From Bradyrhizobium sp. BR13661 (GTDB lineage Bacteria; Pseudomonadota; Alphaproteobacteria; Rhizobiales; Xanthobacteraceae), in contig NZ_JARXWB010000003.1 in NCBI RefSeq assembly GCF_029892425.1, forward strand, positions 372,001 through 436,000: DNA of 64,000 nt, written 5' to 3'. The position numbers and the translations under genes are program-made. Below are positions 61,259-64,000 of this stretch, piece by piece. A model generated the notes under the pieces. That model saw only the letters and a program-made list of their open reading frames with translations. It was not told where the DNA came from and did not search any database. Numbering within the stretch: position 1 is the stretch's first letter; each line of letters opens with the position of its first letter.

Positions 61259-63397
61259 TTACAATCCCAATCCACGCCTCCTTCCAAACTCCCATTCGAT
61301 GCCGCCGGACTCGCGTTGAATGCCTGTGATAAATTGACCGATGCGCTTTTCGAGAACGGGCTGCCAAGGTACCAACCGGAAGCCCAGTCCGTCCTCGATC
61401 ATAGCGAAGCGTCCGCTTGCGAGAGAGGCAGCGCCAGTGAGGCGGCCGCTGACATATTCGCCTGCTTTGCTAGGCGTGAAGGTCAGGCCTCGCTCGGCAG
61501 CCATCTGACGACCCATACGCTCCACCTCGCGCTGCTCAAGATTTGCGATAGCCTGCGCCGGGATCTGGATGGCACCTTGTCTTAACGTGGCATGACCCAT
61601 TTGGACGAGGCGCTCGGCGCGGCGATGGAGGGCGGCCCTGACATCGCGGCCAAAGCCGCCGTCAGCGATGACCAGAGGCTCTCCAGCCATTAGCTCCCGA
61701 TCGAGCCAGGTAGCGGTGTCACTGGCAATCTGCCGGTCGAGGTTTTGCGGTGAGAGGGTCTTGATCCTCGGGCTGTCACCACTTCTGACGCGATCGTAGG
61801 CTTGGCCGCGCTCGATGATGTCGCTGGGAATCTTCCAGCGATCGTCGTCGAGACGTTCGACATGCCCTCCCCGGCGCAAAGCCTCCAGCCTTCGGACATG
61901 CGAGCGGACGAAGGATTCGGGATCCTTGCCCTCTCGTTCGAATTGCTCGCGGATGCGCGCCAGGTGCTGGCTTGGGCGGTAGATTTGATCCCTCTCGCCG
62001 ATGTTCAGGGCGATGTTGCGATCAGCGGCTCGCGGTCCAATAATGGCCGGCGCCACCTCCACGATCATGTCGCGCCCGATGTCCTTCAGATGAGAAGCGT
62101 CGGGAAATTCCATGTGGTGGACGCGGCCGTCTATCCCATCGACTATCAGATAGACCCGCTCGTCCATCTCATCGCCAGCCAACCCTTTGGCCAGGACGCG
62201 ACCTGTGACTCTCTCGCTCGGCCGCGCACCGTGACGGACGTATTGATCGACGCCGCGTTCTTCATCAAGCCCGTGAGTTGCGAGGGCTCGGTGCATGGTC
62301 TTGATGATATCGTTGCGATCGGAAAGCTCCTTCAAGGTGACCTCGGCGCGGTCAGAAATAGCCCACTGCCCGGTCTCGATCTCACTCGCTAGTCCATAGC
62401 GCTCAAGGTACTTGACCCGTGCGATCATGAGCCCGCGGTTCTCACGAAACGCATTGGTCATTCCTCCTCCTGGCCTCAGGTCAACAATTCGCCTCTCGCG
62501 CTGCTCGGTGGCGAGCATCTTGTCGAGCCGGGTCCACCGCTCCGCCTCAACCTCTGTCTTCAATTTGGACTGAAGTTCGATCTCGCTCTGGTGTCCGAGT
62601 TCCAGCGTCACCAATTCGGAAGCCCGATGACGAATGCCGTGGGCGATATAGTCTCCGGCGATATTGAGGATACCCCCTCCCTCCAGGACACCGCGGACGA
62701 TGATGTGGGTATGCGGATGGCCGGTGTTGTAATGATCGATCGCGATCCAATCGAGGCGCGTCTCGAGGTCCTTCTCCATCTGTCGCACGAGGTCGCGCGT
62801 GAAACTTCTTAAGTCGGCCATTTCATTCGAATCTTCCGGTGCCACAATGAAGCGGAACTGATGTCGATCCTCGCGTCCTCGCTCGACGAATGCCTTGCCA
62901 TCAGCGTCGTCCTCAGAGGCCGAATAGGCCTTCCCTTTCTCGCCATCGCGATTGACCCCGTCCCGTTCGAGGTAGCGAAGATGGGCATCGACAGCTTTGC
63001 TTGCCGCCTTGGCCCTTTCGGGACCATGCAATCCCCGCTTCCGTCCCTGGGCGTTGAGTTTGACAATCCTTGCCTTAACGGCGACTCGACGCGAGCGGAG
63101 GCGCCCGCTCGAATCCCGTTGCCAACCACCGTTCTGACCATCGCGGAGCAATAAGGGAACGATCTTCGCGCCACGACCTCGTGCATTGAACCGACCGGTT
63201 CTTGTCCCTCCGTGCCCTTCGCCGCCAGCCGGTCCGCGTCCAATCCTGTTAGGATCCCCTCCAGCCCTCCTGACAGCCACCTGAACCTGCTTCAGGAACG
63301 GTTGGGACCGCAAACTTCCGCGCGAATTGACACGGGTCCCCCGACTACCCACACGTCCGGGCCGTACACGAAAATCGTCGCTTTGATCTGCCGCCAT
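61259..63397 (-). CDS. Relaxase/mobilization nuclease (VirD2-like, DUF3363)
   Basis: A 712-residue relaxase that nicks DNA at the transfer origin. The metal-binding triad lies in DHYNTGHPHTHIIVRG (near residue 220), preceded by QFRFIVAPEDSNEM. The DUF3363 region extends to the C-terminus, with MIEDGLGFRLVPWQPVLE and a final RRGLGL. The ATG at 63397 (MAADQSDDF) with GAGGAT upstream is preferred over the frame opening at 63553. The C-terminal part has a degraded second copy at 13378-13570. Confidence 0.93.
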   Translation of the reverse strand: MAADQSDDFRVRPGRVGSRGTRVNSRGSLRSQPFLKQVQVAVRRAGGDPNRIGRGPAGGEGHGGTRTGRFNARGRGAKIVPLLLRDGQNGGWQRDSSGRLRSRRVAVKARIVKLNAQGRKRGLHGPERAKAASKAVDAHLRYLERDGVNRDGEKGKAYSASEDDADGKAFVERGREDRHQFRFIVAPEDSNEMADLRSFTRDLVRQMEKDLETRLDWIAIDHYNTGHPHTHIIVRGVLEGGGILNIAGDYIAHGIRHRASELVTLELGHQSEIELQSKLKTEVEAERWTRLDKMLATEQRERRIVDLRPGGGMTNAFRENRGLMIARVKYLERYGLASEIETGQWAISDRAEVTLKELSDRNDIIKTMHRALATHGLDEERGVDQYVRHGARPSERVTGRVLAKGLAGDEMDERVYLIVDGIDGRVHHMEFPDASHLKDIGRDMIVEVAPAIIGPRAADRNIALNIGERDQIYRPSQHLARIREQFEREGKDPESFVRSHVRRLEALRRGGHVERLDDDRWKIPSDIIERGQAYDRVRSGDSPRIKTLSPQNLDRQIASDTATWLDRELMAGEPLVIADGGFGRDVRAALHRRAERLVQMGHATLRQGAIQIPAQAIANLEQREVERMGRQMAAERGLTFTPSKAGEYVSGRLTGAASLASGRFAMIEDGLGFRLVPWQPVLEKRIGQFITGIQRESGGIEWEFGRRRGLGL

Positions 63398-64000
63398 GAA
63401 CTGACGATCCTCGTCGAATCCGCCCCGCGCAAGAGCTGTGATACGTCGATCGTAGAAAATTGCAGTGACGCGCAAGAGATCGAATGAAAGGCGGAGATCT
63501 TCAACTTGAAGTCCGCGAGCGCCATCGCTTGGCGCATTGAAATTCCTCGTCAAGCTCTAAGGGCGCCATCCGGCCTCGATGGAATGTCGTTAACCGCCAG
63601 CCGTGGCGATTCTAAAAACCAATGTGCAGACAAAGGTTTCTCGACCGCTGTCCGACGACGAGTTTGCGAGCGCCAGCTCGCTTTATCTTGCCCTCCTCGG
63701 TCGCTGGTTCCGAGGGCCCAACTTCCCAGCCAACAGACTCTCGGTACTCGCGGCGATTTGCGACAAAATGCTGTACGGGTCATTGCGGTGGATCATTCAA
63801 TAGCGCCTGCCCGAACACGTCGGCTGGTGGCAGATTCATTGCGAAAGAGCCGCCGCGACTTTGGCAGTTGACTTGCGAAGCCCCCCACTGTTTGCGAGCG
63901 AAGCGAGCGTTTGCGATAGCGATCGTTACCCGGAGGGCCGAGACACCCGCAGGGTGGCTCGGTGAGGAGCGAAGCGACGAGTAGAGCGCGGGCCGAAGGC
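63398..64000. other. Region upstream of the relaxase, candidate transfer origin
   Basis: 603 bases with no convincing gene. The last 130 bases are distinctive: the near repeats GCGAGCGAAGCGAGCG and GCGATAGCGATCG, the hairpin at 63938-63962, then GAGGAGCGAAGCGACGAG. Such repeats next to a relaxase gene are typical of an origin of transfer. The nick site cannot be placed. Confidence 0.4.
63938..63962. repeat. Inverted repeat near the relaxase gene
   Basis: CCGAGACACCC, loop GCA, GGGTGGCTCGG: arms of 11 bases with a single mismatch. It may be the relaxase-binding hairpin of an oriT or a terminator of a gene beyond the window. Confidence 0.6.

Overview
The window looks like part of an alphaproteobacterial chromosome of the Hyphomicrobiales, most like Bradyrhizobium, Afipia or Rhodopseudomonas. 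This rests on protein similarity recalled from memory (glyoxylate carboligase, cbb3 oxidase, clade I NosZ, FdxA, trb genes) and on the high-GC coding style. No rRNA, tRNA or CRISPR array was recognised.

Region 1 (1-13.1 kb, all minus strand) is a two-carbon-acid utilisation block. In transcription order it holds an LldP/GlcA-type permease, pyruvate dehydrogenase E1 (aceE type), E2 and a lipoyl-E3 fusion, an IclR-type regulator, then glyoxylate carboligase, hydroxypyruvate isomerase, tartronate semialdehyde reductase and a glycerate 2-kinase that runs off the window. Together they would import a small 2-hydroxy acid (glycolate or lactate), condense glyoxylate to tartronate semialdehyde, reduce it to glycerate, feed it to glycolysis and oxidise the resulting pyruvate. 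A near-identical sequence of about 28 bp precedes both the carboligase operon and the permease operon and is the likely IclR operator.

Region 2 (13.4-14.2 kb) is a scar: the last part of a conjugative relaxase gene, a run of 13 C, and a decayed alpha/beta-hydrolase gene.

Region 3 (14.3-40.5 kb) is a respiratory and nitrogen-oxide island. It has a cbb3 oxidase operon (ccoNOQP, small membrane genes, ccoS), a methyltransferase, two copies of an uncharacterised four-gene module, a cytochrome c'-like protein, an orphan SdhB-like protein, a cytochrome c, the nitrous oxide reductase cluster nosRZDFYLX, a ferritin-like gene divergent from nosR, and a cluster of fdxA, DUF2249 genes, an NnrS/CcoN-like membrane protein and a MIP18-family protein, ending with nsrR. 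Five copies of a palindrome AAGATATAT-N5-ATATATCTT, matching the NsrR operator layout, lie before ccoN, within both modules, before fdxA and before nsrR. This predicts one nitric-oxide-responsive regulon, with the duplicated module as an undescribed member.

Region 4 (40.5-46.2 kb) is accessory DNA: a secreted orphan, a truncated HTH gene, a degraded IS630 fragment abutting a degraded IS3-family element, a cytochrome c-FTR1 iron permease with an Irr-box-like site, and a tyrosine integrase gene broken by a nonsense codon and truncation.

Region 5 (46.4-64 kb, minus strand) is the transfer module of an integrative conjugative element: relaxase, traG, two ribbon-helix-helix genes, an MFS transporter as probable cargo, trbBCDEJ-trbK-trbLFGI and two DUF2274 genes. 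The transfer genes look intact, but the only integrase seen is dead.
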